This document shows positions 7,395 through 17,222 of a stretch of 59,993 bases of DNA, piece after piece. The position numbers and the translations under genes were made by a program. The DNA is from Sphingomonadaceae bacterium. Its GTDB lineage: Bacteria; Pseudomonadota; Alphaproteobacteria; Sphingomonadales; Sphingomonadaceae. The stretch covers positions 1,826-61,818 of the forward strand of contig JAJTEF010000021.1 in NCBI GenBank assembly GCA_021300355.1, read 5' to 3'. Numbering within the stretch: position 1 is the first letter of the stretch; each line of letters opens with the position of its first letter. The notes under the pieces are model-generated. The model ran no database searches and was not told the origin of the DNA. It saw nothing but the letters and a program-made list of their open reading frames with translations.

Positions 7395-8296
7395 TGCTTG
7401 CGCCCAAAGTCGGGCGCGTCGTCATCTTGGCCCTGTTCGACAATCGACCGCCGGATGTCACGCGTGCGGCTGAACAACGCCTCCAACTCTTCGCCTTTGT
7501 CGTACCGGATGGCGCGTTGCAGGACGCTTAAATCTTCCGAAAAACGCTGCAGCATCTCAAGCACAGCGTCCTTGTTCGACAGGAATACGTCGCGCCACAT
7601 CACGGGATCGGACGCGGCGATGCGGGTGAAATCGCGGAAACCACCGGCGGAATATTTGATAACTTCGCTTTGCGTTACGCCTTCAAGATCATCGGCGGTT
7701 CCGACAATCGTATAAGCGATAAGATGCGGCAGATGGCTGGTGACTGCCAACACCATATCATGGTGGCGCGCATCCATGATTTCGACATCCGCGCCAAGGC
7801 GCTGCCAAAAACTGCGCAAGCGCTCGACAGCTGCCTCTGGCGCATTTTCAGGCGGCGTCAATATGCACCAGCGGCCTTTGAACAGGGTCGCAAAACCCGC
7901 ATCGGGGCCGCTTTTTTCCGTACCGGCAACAGGGTGGGCGGGAATGATCATCGCGTTGGGCAGAACGGCAGCAAGCGCGTCCGCCACGCTTTGCTTACAT
8001 GAACCAACGTCACTGACGATCGCATCCGCAGGCAGGTCGGAGGCGAAGTCCGCCGCCACTGCCCCCATCGCGCCTACCGGCACGCACAAAATGACAAGGT
8101 CAGCGTCCATGACCGACGCGCCCGCGGTATCGGTGACATCGTCGCATATGCCCAATTGGACAGCGCGCGCACGGACAAGCGGATCGGCATCATGGCCGGT
8201 AATCCGCACCGATGGCATCTGCGCCTTTACGGCGCGCGCGACGGACGAGCCGATGAGCCCAAGCCCGATCACCGTTAAACGCGCAAATGGCAGCAT
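7391..8296 (-). CDS. tyrA: Prephenate/arogenate dehydrogenase
   Basis: 301 residues. The Rossmann GLGLIG motif is at 11-16, followed by the central VTSHLPHLIAY helix with the catalytic His typical of TyrA. It oxidatively decarboxylates prephenate or arogenate in tyrosine synthesis; the NAD/NADP and substrate preference cannot be read here. Its ATG overlaps the hisC stop, so the two genes form an operon. That makes biological sense, because HisC-type aminotransferases in alphaproteobacteria often also transaminate aromatic intermediates. Confidence 0.92.
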   Translation of the reverse strand: MLPFARLTVIGLGLIGSSVARAVKAQMPSVRITGHDADPLVRARAVQLGICDDVTDTAGASVMDADLVILCVPVGAMGAVAADFASDLPADAIVSDVGSCKQSVADALAAVLPNAMIIPAHPVAGTEKSGPDAGFATLFKGRWCILTPPENAPEAAVERLRSFWQRLGADVEIMDARHHDMVLAVTSHLPHLIAYTIVGTADDLEGVTQSEVIKYSAGGFRDFTRIAASDPVMWRDVFLSNKDAVLEMLQRFSEDLSVLQRAIRYDKGEELEALFSRTRDIRRSIVEQGQDDDAPDFGRKH

Positions 8297-9393
8297 CAGG
8301 CGTTTGCTTCCAATATCTTGCGCAACGCCGCCATGACACCGCGATTTTCATCCTCGGTACCAATCGTAATCCGCAGCCCGCTGCCAAGGCCCTGACCCGG
8401 TAACCAGCGCACGATATAGCCTTCGGCCATCAGGCCATTATAGGCCGCTTCCGCGCTGCAATTGCCTTCAAACAATATCATCAGGAAGTTCGCCCACGAC
8501 GGGATGACTTTCACGCCATGGTTCGACAATGCCGCACATTCCGCTGCCATCCAGTCGCGCCATTCGGCATTATGCTGGCGGCTGCGCGTCACGAAATCTG
8601 TATCGCCAAGCGCGGCAATCGCTGCGGCTTGCCCTGCAGCGGTGACATTGAACGGCGCACGCACGCGGTTGAGCGTCGCGATCAGGCCCGGCTGACCATA
8701 GCACCAGCCAATGCGTTCGGCGGCAAGGCCATAGATTTTGGAAAATGTGCGCGTAATCAGGACATTGTCATGCTGGCGCGCAAGCTCGAGCGCGGCAGGG
8801 CCGTCATCCTCAAGATACTCGCCATAGGCTTGGTCCAAAACAAGGACGCAGTTGCCCGGCAGGCCAGCATGAAGCCGTGCGATTTCTGCGTCGCTGCAAT
8901 AGGTGCCGGTCGGGTTATTGGGATTTGCGACGAAAACAACGCGTGTCTTATCCGTCACCAACGCCAACAACGCATCCACGTCCGTGCCATAATCCTTATC
9001 AGGGGCGACAATCACATTGGCAGCGGTCTTCCGCGCGGCGATGTCGTACACCGAAAAGCCGTAGCGGACATAAATGATATCATCGCCAGCGCCGGCATAG
9101 CCCATGGCGATCAGGTTCAGCAGTTCGTCGGAACCCGTACCGCAAACGATCAGGTCGCTGTCGACTTCATAGGCTGCGCCCAAAGCCTCGCGCAGCGCCG
9201 TGCTGGCGGGGTCAGGGTACCGCGCAAGTGACGCGCCTTTATCGACAAGCGCCGCGGCCGCGTGTGGGCTGCAGCCAAGCGGATTTTCGTTCGCGGATAA
9301 TTTTATCAACACCCGTCCATCATCCGACTTTGCTTTGCCGGGGGTATAGGCGCTGATGGCTTCGATCCATGGTTTGGCGGTAGGTGTGCTCAT
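8296..9393 (-). CDS. hisC: Histidinol-phosphate / aromatic aminotransferase
   Basis: A PLP fold-type I aminotransferase. The ATG at 9391-9393 (365 residues) was chosen because the protein then starts with the usual PKPWIE-like segment; longer upstream frame is not conserved in type. Visible are SANENPLG, the NPNNPTG PLP-binding loop, DQAYGEY and the Schiff-base lysine in TFSKIYGL (Lys219), plus the C-terminal GLRITIGT block. It acts in histidine synthesis and possibly in Tyr/Phe synthesis given the coupled tyrA. It diverges from metX with only about 100 bp between start codons. Confidence 0.92.
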   Translation of the reverse strand: MSTPTAKPWIEAISAYTPGKAKSDDGRVLIKLSANENPLGCSPHAAAALVDKGASLARYPDPASTALREALGAAYEVDSDLIVCGTGSDELLNLIAMGYAGAGDDIIYVRYGFSVYDIAARKTAANVIVAPDKDYGTDVDALLALVTDKTRVVFVANPNNPTGTYCSDAEIARLHAGLPGNCVLVLDQAYGEYLEDDGPAALELARQHDNVLITRTFSKIYGLAAERIGWCYGQPGLIATLNRVRAPFNVTAAGQAAAIAALGDTDFVTRSRQHNAEWRDWMAAECAALSNHGVKVIPSWANFLMILFEGNCSAEAAYNGLMAEGYIVRWLPGQGLGSGLRITIGTEDENRGVMAALRKILEANA

Positions 9394-9492
9394 GCCAGCG
9401 GCCATAGCGGCGCAAGCAGCGAAGCGCAACGCTCGCCTTATTTGGCCAACGCACATGAAAGAGTTTCTATTGTTTCGCACGGCCACGCTGAT

Positions 9493-10626
9493 ATGGCGTT
9501 GCTTATGCAAGAAGATACGCGTTTCGGTCTGGATAAGAAGGCACGCCTGCTGGGGCCAGTGCGACTGGACAGCGGCGCGGAATTTGCGCCTGTCGATATC
9601 GCATATGAAACCTATGGCGCATTAAACGCCGATAAATCGAACGCCATTCTCATCTGCCACGCGCTGACCGGCGACCAATATGTGGCGTCCACGCATCCTA
9701 TGACCGGCAAGGACGGTTGGTGGACGCGTATGGTTGGGGCAGGCAAGCCCATCGACCCCGCACGGCATTGTATCATCAGCATCAACGTCATGGGCAGCTG
9801 CATGGGCTCTTCGGGACCCGCCAGCATCGATCCCACAACGGGCGCAGCCTACGCCATGGCCTTTCCCGTCATCACAATCCCCGACATGGTGCGCGCGCAG
9901 GCGTTGTTGCTTGACCATCTGGGTATTGAAACGCTTGAGGCGGTCGTTGGCGGATCGATGGGCGGCATGCAGGCGTTAAGCTGGGCCGCCTTATATCCCG
10001 AGCGCGTGAAGTCGGCGGTCGTGATTGCGTCTACCGCCCGCCATTCCGCACAGAATATCGCCTTTCACGAGGTCGGGCGTCAGGCCATTATGGCGGACCC
10101 ACGTTGGAACAATGGCGCTTATTATGGCGACGAGGCGCCATCATCGGGCCTCGCCGTCGCCCGTATGGCCGCCCACATCACTTATCTATCGGAGGCAGGC
10201 CTTACCGAGAAATTTGGCCGCCGCCTGCAAAACCGCGATGCCAAAAGCTTCGGATTTGACGCCGATTTTCAGGTTGAAAGCTATTTGCGTTATCAAGGTC
10301 TTAGCTTTGTCGATCGCTTTGACGCCAACAGCTATCTCTACATCACACGCGCGATGGACTATTTTGACCTCGCCGAACCGCATGACGGCGTTTTGGCAAA
10401 GGCATTTGCAGGCACAAAGACACGCTTTTGCCTGATCAGTTTTGACAGTGACTGGTTGTACCCGACCGCAGAATCGCGCCGCATTGTTCACGCATTGAAC
10501 GCTGCGGGCGCTGCGGTCAGTTTCGTTGAGCTATCAAGCCCCTTTGGCCATGATGCCTTCTTGCTGGAAGCGCCGGAGATGAACCGCATCGTGGACGGTT
10601 TCTTGCGCGCAGGAGAGCAGTCATGA
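9493..10626 (+). CDS. metX: Homoserine O-acetyltransferase
   Basis: An alpha/beta-hydrolase of about 377 residues that acylates homoserine in methionine synthesis. The nucleophile elbow is GGSMGG, with the acid at SDWLYP and the histidine at GHDAFL. The HALTGDQYV and [10 protein letters not shown] segments are typical of MetX. I prefer the ATG at 9493; a TTG at 9442 would add 17 residues and an ATG at 9505 would remove 4. The ribosome-binding site is weak in each case. The downstream metW overlaps by 4 bp, the usual metX-metW pair. I looked for a SAM-II riboswitch in the short leader and saw none. Confidence 0.92.
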   Translation: MALLMQEDTRFGLDKKARLLGPVRLDSGAEFAPVDIAYETYGALNADKSNAILICHALTGDQYVASTHPMTGKDGWWTRMVGAGKPIDPARHCIISINVMGSCMGSSGPASIDPTTGAAYAMAFPVITIPDMVRAQALLLDHLGIETLEAVVGGSMGGMQALSWAALYPERVKSAVVIASTARHSAQNIAFHEVGRQAIMADPRWNNGAYYGDEAPSSGLAVARMAAHITYLSEAGLTEKFGRRLQNRDAKSFGFDADFQVESYLRYQGLSFVDRFDANSYLYITRAMDYFDLAEPHDGVLAKAFAGTKTRFCLISFDSDWLYPTAESRRIVHALNAAGAAVSFVELSSPFGHDAFLLEAPEMNRIVDGFLRAGEQS

Positions 10627-11216
10627 GCGCCCTTCGTCCGGACCTTGCCATCATTGCCCGCGAAGTCCGCGCGGGGGCCCGTGTGCTTGATGTTGGCTGC
10701 GGTGACGGGCAGTTGATGGCGGCGTTACGTGATACCAAAAATGTCGATGCCCGCGGTCTTGAGCTGAATGCGCACGATGTTGCGACCGCAGTATCCCGGG
10801 GCCTATCGGTCATTCAAGGCGATGCCGATACCGATTTGGCGGAATATCCAGACGGCAGCTTTGATTATGCCATTCTCAGCCAGACATTGCAGACGACCAA
10901 AAGACCGGATCTGGTTCTTGACCATCTGGTCCGGATCGGGCGTGAGGCATTTGTCTCCTTCCCCAACTTTGCGCAGTGGCGCATCCGGTTTGCGCATATG
11001 TTTGGCGGACGTATGCCGGTGACCAAGCAGCTTCCACATCTCTGGTACGACACACCCAATATCCACCATGTGACCATCGACGATTTCCGAAGCTTGTTAC
11101 ACGAACGGAATATCGAGATTGAAGGCCAGTGGTTTCTGTCTGGAAACAAGCCGCGCGCCGACCGCTTCGCCAACCTGCTGGCGCAACATGCGGTGTTCAA
11201 ACTGCGCCGGAAATAG
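10623..11216 (+). CDS. metW: Methionine biosynthesis protein MetW
   Basis: A 197-residue class I methyltransferase-fold protein with VLDVGCGDG as the SAM-binding loop, then LSQTLQ and SFPNFAQW segments that define MetW. In bacteria that use MetX, MetW is generally required alongside it for homoserine acylation. The ATG overlaps the metX stop (ATGA), so translation is coupled. Confidence 0.92.
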   Translation: MSALRPDLAIIAREVRAGARVLDVGCGDGQLMAALRDTKNVDARGLELNAHDVATAVSRGLSVIQGDADTDLAEYPDGSFDYAILSQTLQTTKRPDLVLDHLVRIGREAFVSFPNFAQWRIRFAHMFGGRMPVTKQLPHLWYDTPNIHHVTIDDFRSLLHERNIEIEGQWFLSGNKPRADRFANLLAQHAVFKLRRK

Positions 11217-11263
11217 TCCCACATCGAAACGATGCGCCGATATCGCGTCGGCCATTTGGCCTT

Positions 11264-11419
11264 TCAGTAAAACTCAACCATCGGCTTGGCTTCACGCACA
11301 CTGATTTGGCGATCCTGTTTTGCCGTGCTTTCCGCGACCACAGCAGCTGCTGCGGCAGCCAAAAGGACTGCGGTGCAAACCATGCCCATAATAAACGATC
11401 CATTTGCCAATATAGGCAC
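11264..11419 (-). CDS. Putative 51-residue single-pass membrane protein
   Basis: From GTG at 11417-11419 the frame gives a short N-terminus, one Ala/Val/Leu-rich membrane segment at about residues 11-28 and a charged tail (KQDRQISVREAK) to a TGA at 11264-11266. The hydrophobic-then-charged layout is what a small membrane protein looks like, but I recognise no family and see no strong ribosome-binding site. An ATG at the MGM segment would give 41 residues. It is convergent with metW. This could be chance. Confidence 0.35.
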   Translation of the reverse strand: MPILANGSFIMGMVCTAVLLAAAAAAVVAESTAKQDRQISVREAKPMVEFY

Positions 11420-11591
11420 GCGTTAATGAAGGTAATTGGCCGTGCCATTGCCCGGAAATAAGGCCAATCGCCGGTCAAGTTTCATCCTGTGCCGATTTGC
11501 GACGTTGCCTTCACCCTTTCTAAACCGATAAAGCCTGTTGCGCCGGCCAACGGGCTTTGCTAGTGGCCCCCTCCTACCTGTCGAGGCGCGT

Positions 11592-11678
11592 GCGGCCATG
11601 GCGGAATTGGTAGACGCGCAACGTTGAGGTCGTTGTGGGCGAAAGCCCGTGGAAGTTCGAGTCTTCTTGGCCGCACCA
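11592..11678 (+). tRNA. tRNA-Leu (anticodon GAG)
   Basis: An 87-nt class II tRNA with acceptor stem GCGGCCA pairing to TGGCCGC, anticodon stem CAACG/CGTTG around TTGAGGT (anticodon GAG), a long variable arm (TGGGCGAAAGCCCGT), a TTCGAGT T-loop and an encoded CCA end. Confidence 0.94.
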
Positions 11679-11730
11679 GACAGCCTGTATTCCTCACCCA
11701 GACACGCAAAAACCTGACCTCAGCGAGCCC

Positions 11731-12495
11731 TCAAAAGGCCAGCAGGACGATGGCGAATGCGGCAACGCCTAGAAAGCTTCCAAATGGAAGTGCATTGCGC
11801 TGATGCTTGGCGATTACATGCAGGCTGGAAACCACAGCTAGTCCGATGGCGCTCGCAATCAGCAACGTCATCGGCAGTGCCTGCCAACCCAACCAGATTC
11901 CCAAAGCACCAAAGAGTTTAGGATCGCCAGCACCCATGCCATCATGTTTCCTAAAGAATTTGTACGCCTGCCTAATAACTTCCAAGCTCAAAAAGCCTGC
12001 CAACATTCCTGTGGCCCTGTCTGTCCAGGCGATGTCGGGTGTAAGCATCGGGCCCACCAGAACACCCATGACCGCTAACAAAAGCACCAGTCGGTTTGGT
12101 AGCCAAAGGTGCTGATAATCCAGCACAATGAGCGGGAGTAATAGCCAGCCAAACACAGCAGCTGCGATGGCTTGCTCTGGCGGAAGCAACAGAACGGGCA
12201 CGGCACCGATTAAGGCTGCGATCAATTCGGTTGCCAAAGGCAGCGGTCCAATAGGCCCACGGCAATGTCTGCATTTGCCCTTTAACAATACGTACGATGC
12301 AATTGGAACTAGGTCATAGGCAGCAATCTGATGCCCGCAATTATCGCAGTGAGAGCGCCCCGTTGCCACACTTTTGCCAGTCGGCCACCGACTGCACATG
12401 GCGGCGACGAAGCTTCCCCAGATCGCGCCCACCGTCAGTTGTGATGCGAGCAAGAACCATAAAGGCAATCCCGCAACTAATGTGCTTAACTGCAA
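11731..12495 (-). CDS. gspO: Prepilin peptidase GspO (A24 family)
   Basis: A 254-residue integral membrane aspartic peptidase that cleaves and N-methylates the type II secretion pseudopilins. Two CxxC pairs (CDNC, CRHC) form the cytoplasmic zinc site. One catalytic Asp is in VLDYQHLWLP and the other in the GMGAGDPKLFGALG motif. It is the last gene of the 13-gene gsp operon, 11 bp after gspN. Putative substrates GspG, H, I, J and K are encoded upstream in the same operon. Confidence 0.93.
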   Translation of the reverse strand: MQLSTLVAGLPLWFLLASQLTVGAIWGSFVAAMCSRWPTGKSVATGRSHCDNCGHQIAAYDLVPIASYVLLKGKCRHCRGPIGPLPLATELIAALIGAVPVLLLPPEQAIAAAVFGWLLLPLIVLDYQHLWLPNRLVLLLAVMGVLVGPMLTPDIAWTDRATGMLAGFLSLEVIRQAYKFFRKHDGMGAGDPKLFGALGIWLGWQALPMTLLIASAIGLAVVSSLHVIAKHQRNALPFGSFLGVAAFAIVLLAF

Positions 12496-12506
12496 CAGAG
12501 CGCCGT

Positions 12507-13202
12507 TCAGAACCGGCCCTTTTGCAAAAGGCGATAGCCGCCCGCGACCAGACGGAAGCCGGCAAGCGTCAGCATCGTACCCTGCTCTACCGCCTCGGTT
12601 TCAAGCGTTACGGTCACCGTGTAGCTACCGTCCGCGGACAGCCGGATGTCGGCGCGTTCCATGGCCGATTGGCTGACCAAGGGCAGCAAAATCCCAGCAC
12701 CATCGCAGCGCGGTTGTCCAAGCATGCCATTTTGCAGGTTCAGCCCGGGCAAACTGTCCGACATGATCAGACGCACCTGGCCCCCTGCCTGCATGCACCG
12801 GCCCGCCGCGAATTTCGCGGAGAAGCCTTCAAACTGGATATTTTCAGCTGGAAAAGGCGCAAAAAGCGCAGCGACCGGAAGTGTTGCGTTCAGATTATTG
12901 ACGGACATGCCGCCAAAACCGCGCGACACTGTCCCTGTAAATCCGGGGCGATAGGGTGCATTGCCCCGCGACAATAGGATGTCAGCGCGGCCCAAAAACA
13001 GTGGCCCAACCAAAAGACGCGCATTCACATCGCCAATGGGCAATTTGCCAAGGCGCAAGTCACGGATAGACCCGTCCCAGATGATGCCGTCCACTTTGCG
13101 CGCCGACACGCCCTCACCGCCCACAATGGTCCGCAGCGGCATGAATAGGATCACCGAGAGCATCAGTAGCACGGCACTGGCGACAACCAGACGGCGGCTC
13201 AT
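12507..13202 (-). CDS. gspN: Type II secretion protein GspN
   Basis: 231 residues with one N-terminal membrane segment (about 5-22) and a periplasmic GspN domain rich in beta strands (GIIWDGSIRDLRLG, GRADILLSRG). GspN is an accessory component that is not present in every T2SS. Its start overlaps the gspM stop by 4 bp. Confidence 0.85.
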   Translation of the reverse strand: MSRRLVVASAVLLMLSVILFMPLRTIVGGEGVSARKVDGIIWDGSIRDLRLGKLPIGDVNARLLVGPLFLGRADILLSRGNAPYRPGFTGTVSRGFGGMSVNNLNATLPVAALFAPFPAENIQFEGFSAKFAAGRCMQAGGQVRLIMSDSLPGLNLQNGMLGQPRCDGAGILLPLVSQSAMERADIRLSADGSYTVTVTLETEAVEQGTMLTLAGFRLVAGGYRLLQKGRF

Positions 13203-13678
13203 GGCGCATCCTGTTGCAGCTGGGCATCGACGGTGACACTGCCATTGGTGCCTGTGCGCAATGTAAGGGCGCTGACGGTGACATTCTGGCTCTCAAGCTC
13301 CGTCAGCCATGCAAGCAACGCAGGCGCACGTGCCTGATCGATACGAAAGCGCATTTGGCCCGGCGCGGCATTGCCGGACGTGATGATGTCAAAGCCCTTT
13401 TCGCCCGCACTTTGTGTAATCAGCACATCGATATTGGCGGGAGCCGTTGTACGGGCAACGCGTGGCTTTGCCAGTGCGGCATCAACCGTGGCGACAATGC
13501 GCCCACGACGCTGCACCGCGGCGTCATGGTCAAGCTTTGCCTGCTCGACGGCGGATAACACCGGCATGATAATCCCAAAGACCAGCACCACAAAAGCGGT
13601 TAGGACGCCGGCTGAACCGACAAGCCATTGCTCACGCCGCGTCAGCGCAGCAAACCACACACGTGCTGCAGCGATCAT
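13199..13678 (-). CDS. gspM: Type II secretion protein GspM
   Basis: 159 residues with a short cytoplasmic start (FAALTRREQWLVG), a membrane segment at about 20-38 and a small periplasmic ferredoxin-like domain. It forms the inner-membrane platform with GspL, GspC and GspF. It overlaps both neighbours by 4 bp. Confidence 0.87.
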   Translation of the reverse strand: MIAAARVWFAALTRREQWLVGSAGVLTAFVVLVFGIIMPVLSAVEQAKLDHDAAVQRRGRIVATVDAALAKPRVARTTAPANIDVLITQSAGEKGFDIITSGNAAPGQMRFRIDQARAPALLAWLTELESQNVTVSALTLRTGTNGSVTVDAQLQQDAP

Positions 13679-14760
13679 GGCATCCTCATCGTAAGATCGA
13701 CCAGCGTCGCGCCCGTCGCGTCAGTACGCGGTGTGGCGGTGATGGGAAAACCATCCTGCTGTATGGCGAGTAACGTCTGGTTGATATTGTCGGAACTTGG
13801 CGCGGCCAAAACGACCGTCAGAACGCCATCTTGGCCAAAGCGCATGTCACGCACCGAAACATTGGGCGACGCTTTCACACTGCGCCACAACGCGGCCGAT
13901 AATGGCGAAAAGCGCCCTTGCATTATGCCTTGTTTGCGCATGGCAGCGGCGAGTTGCACCTCCGCCTGATCAATATCGGTAATCGCCGGATCAACCTTTT
14001 GCGCCGCGGCAAGCGCGATGCTGTTTTCGTTGCTGGTTGCGCTCCAATATTTCCCAAGCGTCACAAACATGGTCAGCGCGCTAATCACAACAAGCGCGAT
14101 GCACAGGCGCTTAATCCATGTCAGCTGTTCTGCCGTTGCCCAGATGGACCGCACTTTCTTGACAAACATGCCTTCGCGCAAATTTAGCAGCGGTTGCTGG
14201 CTCGCTGTCCAAAGCATTGTCCGCACTGTGTCCGCGTCCAAAGTCTCAACGGCGGTCTCGCCTGCAAAGATGCTGCGGAAAACAGGCTCATCGGGCATCG
14301 CAAATTGCGCGCTGCGAAGGACGTTCGTACCTTCAAACGCGGCTGTGACGACCACGTCCGTCGGTGGATCAATTGCAAGACCAAAGGGCAACACAATGTC
14401 CGGATTCACGCCGTGTGCTGCTAACCGGTCCAGCCCATATTGCATGACTTCGGGCGCGATTGTGGCTGTGACATAATCATCGCCAACATGCTGCGCCGCG
14501 CTGGCGTGCACCAGTCCAAGCGATTGTTCGGCGGCGCGAAGCTTGGCCACGCCTTCTGCTTGGCGCGCCTCCAACCCTTGCAGCGAAAACCAACTGCAAC
14601 GCACATCAGCAGGCGACACCACAGCCATGACGGTTTCGTCATCCGCCGAAGGCATAAATTCGGACAATAAACCGGCATGTTGCCACACGCCGTCTGTCAC
14701 GCGGAACAGTGCGGGATCATCGACGTCGGACGACGGGAAGCGCAGGATAACGACGGTCAT
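13675..14760 (-). CDS. gspL: Type II secretion protein GspL
   Basis: Start ATG at 14758-14760 was chosen because it overlaps the gspK stop in the ATGA pattern used throughout the operon (361 residues). The N-terminal two thirds are the cytoplasmic actin-like domain that binds GspE. A membrane segment near residues 225-245 (RLCIALVVISALTMF) leads to a periplasmic domain that pairs with GspM. Confidence 0.87.
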   Translation of the reverse strand: MTVVILRFPSSDVDDPALFRVTDGVWQHAGLLSEFMPSADDETVMAVVSPADVRCSWFSLQGLEARQAEGVAKLRAAEQSLGLVHASAAQHVGDDYVTATIAPEVMQYGLDRLAAHGVNPDIVLPFGLAIDPPTDVVVTAAFEGTNVLRSAQFAMPDEPVFRSIFAGETAVETLDADTVRTMLWTASQQPLLNLREGMFVKKVRSIWATAEQLTWIKRLCIALVVISALTMFVTLGKYWSATSNENSIALAAAQKVDPAITDIDQAEVQLAAAMRKQGIMQGRFSPLSAALWRSVKASPNVSVRDMRFGQDGVLTVVLAAPSSDNINQTLLAIQQDGFPITATPRTDATGATLVDLTMRMP

Positions 14761-15740
14761 TCCTCTTCCCCCCAACTGCGCCAAATGACGCGCGCAGGCG
14801 CAGGCGAAGCGACGATCATCGATTCACCAGCGAGCGCCAGTTCCCCAAGCGATACCCGTGTATCCAGCAAGAAATAATTGCTCGTCAGTTTGACCTGCCC
14901 TTGAACCAGAGGTGCCGGTTCCAGCGCTGCCAGTTCGGGGGCAGCCCAGAATCGAATGAGGCTGCCATAGCCACTCGATGGCCGCTTGGCGAGATAGCTC
15001 CGTGCGGTCGCGATATTCAATTTGCCTGGCGGGAAAAGCATCACCAACAATGGCGCCTGTTCGGGCAACAAGGTATTGACGTTCAACGGCGACAATATGG
15101 TTTCGGGCAGAACGCAAATCCAGTTCTGCAGCTTGCTATAAATGGCGGGGCTCACGCCTTTTACCGCACGCAGTTCGCTTGGATGGGCAAACGGCCGATT
15201 GGCAACCATATAAGGCACTGGCGCGGCGCGGTACGCATCATCCTCTGCGCCATTGGGCAACGGGGTAATATCGCTATCAGCCCAATCTGCTGCTGCAGCT
15301 GCGATTGCGCGGGCGGCATTCTCATCGGTACCAAGAACCACCAACAACGACGTCAACTGATCCTGACCCGCCGTGCTGGCCTGATATCGTTCCTCCAACT
15401 TAGTCACCAAGCTGTTAAGGTTAAAACAATTTCCGGCATCACGCACTGTCGCCGTTGCCGTACCGATGGGAATAGGCAGGCTTTGTGGAGCCCCCAGCCA
15501 GCCGCCTGCCAAAGTGGTTTGCGCGGCATCGCGTGCAACCAAGTCCTCAATCCGCGCCGCCGCAATGGACTCAGCGGCGTAGGTAAACATCCGCGCCTGC
15601 GCCAAAGCATTACCATTGGTGGACAATTTGCTCGACAGGGTCAGCCGGTCCAGCGTCGTCGCGGCAATGACCGCAAGCACAGCGACCATCAGCAATACCG
15701 ACAGCAATGCCGCGCCGCGTTCAGATGACTTGGGCAACAT
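14757..15740 (-). CDS. gspK: Type II secretion minor pseudopilin GspK
   Basis: The ATG at 15738-15740 gives 327 residues that begin with a short leader, then RGAALLSVLLMVAVLAV, a pseudopilin hydrophobic helix lacking the usual Glu5, as is normal for GspK. A large periplasmic domain follows, including two helix-hairpin-like segments (LRAVKGVSPAIYSKL). GspK caps the pseudopilus with GspI and GspJ. It overlaps gspJ at its start. Confidence 0.9.
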   Translation of the reverse strand: MLPKSSERGAALLSVLLMVAVLAVIAATTLDRLTLSSKLSTNGNALAQARMFTYAAESIAAARIEDLVARDAAQTTLAGGWLGAPQSLPIPIGTATATVRDAGNCFNLNSLVTKLEERYQASTAGQDQLTSLLVVLGTDENAARAIAAAAADWADSDITPLPNGAEDDAYRAAPVPYMVANRPFAHPSELRAVKGVSPAIYSKLQNWICVLPETILSPLNVNTLLPEQAPLLVMLFPPGKLNIATARSYLAKRPSSGYGSLIRFWAAPELAALEPAPLVQGQVKLTSNYFLLDTRVSLGELALAGESMIVASPAPARVIWRSWGEEE

Positions 15741-16387
15741 CAGCCAGCCGCCCCTTCTTCTGCACTCGGTGTTGGCAAGATGCGTGTCTGCGGCCCCACA
15801 AGGAACAACATGCGCTGTTCCGGCTTGCCCTTGACGGTAACCGTCAGGGCGATGGCCCGTGGTAAGGCGTTCGCATCGGTTGCGGTCCAATCGCCCCGCC
15901 ATTGCCCTTTATCGTCGCGATATTCGGCGGTCGCTGTCACAACATCCTCAAGCATCGTTGCCGCGTCAGCAGGCGCAGCACCGTCAAGCATGGGCCAACT
16001 CACACGTTTCAACGCACCGTTCTCAAGCACATAGGTCACGCGCTGCAGGCCCGCGCGTGGCGCAGCATCGAAATTGGACCAGCCCCCCCGCACCAGCCCA
16101 AATATTCCTCCGGGCACAGTGGCATCGCCTTGGGTAAAGGCGGGCACGGGCTGTCCGGATTGGTCACGCACCGGCCGCGCGATGGCTTGCGCAAGGTCTG
16201 CCTCCAGCGCGTTGGTCAGCCTTTGTGAAAGGGCCATTTCGCCCAGACGCTTTTTAACGGCAATCTGCGTGTCTGTGCCTGACCGCAGAAGCGTAACGCC
16301 CGCAACCGAAATGAGCGCAAAAATGGCCAGCGCCACAAGCAGCTCAATCAGCGTAAATCCTGCCTCCGATTGCCGTCCCGCATTCAT
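15740..16387 (-). CDS. gspJ: Type II secretion minor pseudopilin GspJ
   Basis: 215 residues. Prepilin cleavage motif AGFTLIELLVALAIF with cleavage after Gly at about residue 10, then a globular domain. It forms the pseudopilus tip complex with GspH, GspI and GspK. ATGA overlap with gspI and one-base contact with gspK. Confidence 0.9.
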   Translation of the reverse strand: MNAGRQSEAGFTLIELLVALAIFALISVAGVTLLRSGTDTQIAVKKRLGEMALSQRLTNALEADLAQAIARPVRDQSGQPVPAFTQGDATVPGGIFGLVRGGWSNFDAAPRAGLQRVTYVLENGALKRVSWPMLDGAAPADAATMLEDVVTATAEYRDDKGQWRGDWTATDANALPRAIALTVTVKGKPEQRMLFLVGPQTRILPTPSAEEGAAG

Positions 16388-16767
16388 TGTTCAACCGGCC
16401 TTGCGATCGTTAAACGCGCCTTACGCAAGGCCGCATTGCCGGTGCCGACAACGTCGATGTCGACCATCACGAGGCGCGTATCGTCGGTCGGGCTGGCGGT
16501 TGCTGTCCAGCGCCAATTCTGGCCGCCATTCATTTCTTCGCCGCGTGTTTCGCCCAAGGTTGGCGGCGCGGGATTTGACAGGATTTCGACCGCCACATTG
16601 CGCGCCACTTGCCATGCCATGCTGCTGTCGCCCAAATTGGACGTGGAGCGCACCGAATATCCCTGCAGGCGGACCATCGCCAGTGCAGCAAGGCTGAAAA
16701 TCGCCAGCGCAACCATGATCTCCAGCAATGTGAAGCCATTTTGTGTTGGTTGTGAATTACCGGACAA
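16384..16767 (-). CDS. gspI: Type II secretion minor pseudopilin GspI
   Basis: I place the start at TTG 16765-16767, giving a 10-residue leader before the prepilin motif NGFTLLEIMVALAIF and about 127 residues. An ATG at 16797 would give a longer leader and a 41-bp overlap with gspH. The family is clear from the prepilin motif and gene order. GspI nucleates the pseudopilus tip. Confidence 0.88.
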   Translation of the reverse strand: MSGNSQPTQNGFTLLEIMVALAIFSLAALAMVRLQGYSVRSTSNLGDSSMAWQVARNVAVEILSNPAPPTLGETRGEEMNGGQNWRWTATASPTDDTRLVMVDIDVVGTGNAALRKARLTIARPVEQ

Positions 16768-17203
16768 TGCGCACGTCCCCGGTCGCGGCCAGCGCAAGTG
16801 TTACGGTTACCGCATCATGCTTTAGCGTAATATTGGCCGCGCTTGATGGCATACCCGTACTGTCAAAGGCGATGCGCATTTGCCGCGCACCAGCCATGTG
16901 CACAGAGGTGCCACTTTTCCAATCCGTTGCCGTAAAGGGCGCCTCGGACAATGGTTGCCACGCACCAGCAGTGCGTGCCTCAAAACCATAGCCAGACGGG
17001 CGCACGGTTACTGCCATGCTGCGCGACTGCAATATGGCGTGATCGCGCAAGGCAGCAACACGCGCGGCAAATTGCTCCGCCTCGTCGCGTGCACCGCGAT
17101 CGGTTGACTGCACCGTCATGACGACCGCTGCACTCGCAACGCCGATGATGAAGATAACCACCATCAGTTCCACCAAAGTGAAACCGCGTTCATCGGCTTT
17201 CAT
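16757..17203 (-). CDS. gspH: Type II secretion minor pseudopilin GspH
   Basis: ATG at 17201-17203 gives 148 residues with a six-residue leader before RGFTLVELMVVIFIIG, the usual short prepilin leader; the frame is open far upstream but that part is not pseudopilin-like. A globular C-terminal beta domain follows. It lies about 19 bp after gspG. Confidence 0.89.
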   Translation of the reverse strand: MKADERGFTLVELMVVIFIIGVASAAVVMTVQSTDRGARDEAEQFAARVAALRDHAILQSRSMAVTVRPSGYGFEARTAGAWQPLSEAPFTATDWKSGTSVHMAGARQMRIAFDSTGMPSSAANITLKHDAVTVTLALAATGDVRIVR

Positions 17204-17222
17204 ATGCGGATGGATTGACGGC

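Noticed and set aside
9394-9492. SAM-II riboswitch upstream of metX
   Set aside because: The short hisC-metX spacer shows none of the conserved SAM-II pseudoknot sequence I would expect.
14901-15728. 275-codon frame opposite gspK
   Set aside because: Antisense shadow; gspK has the pseudopilin motif and fits the operon.
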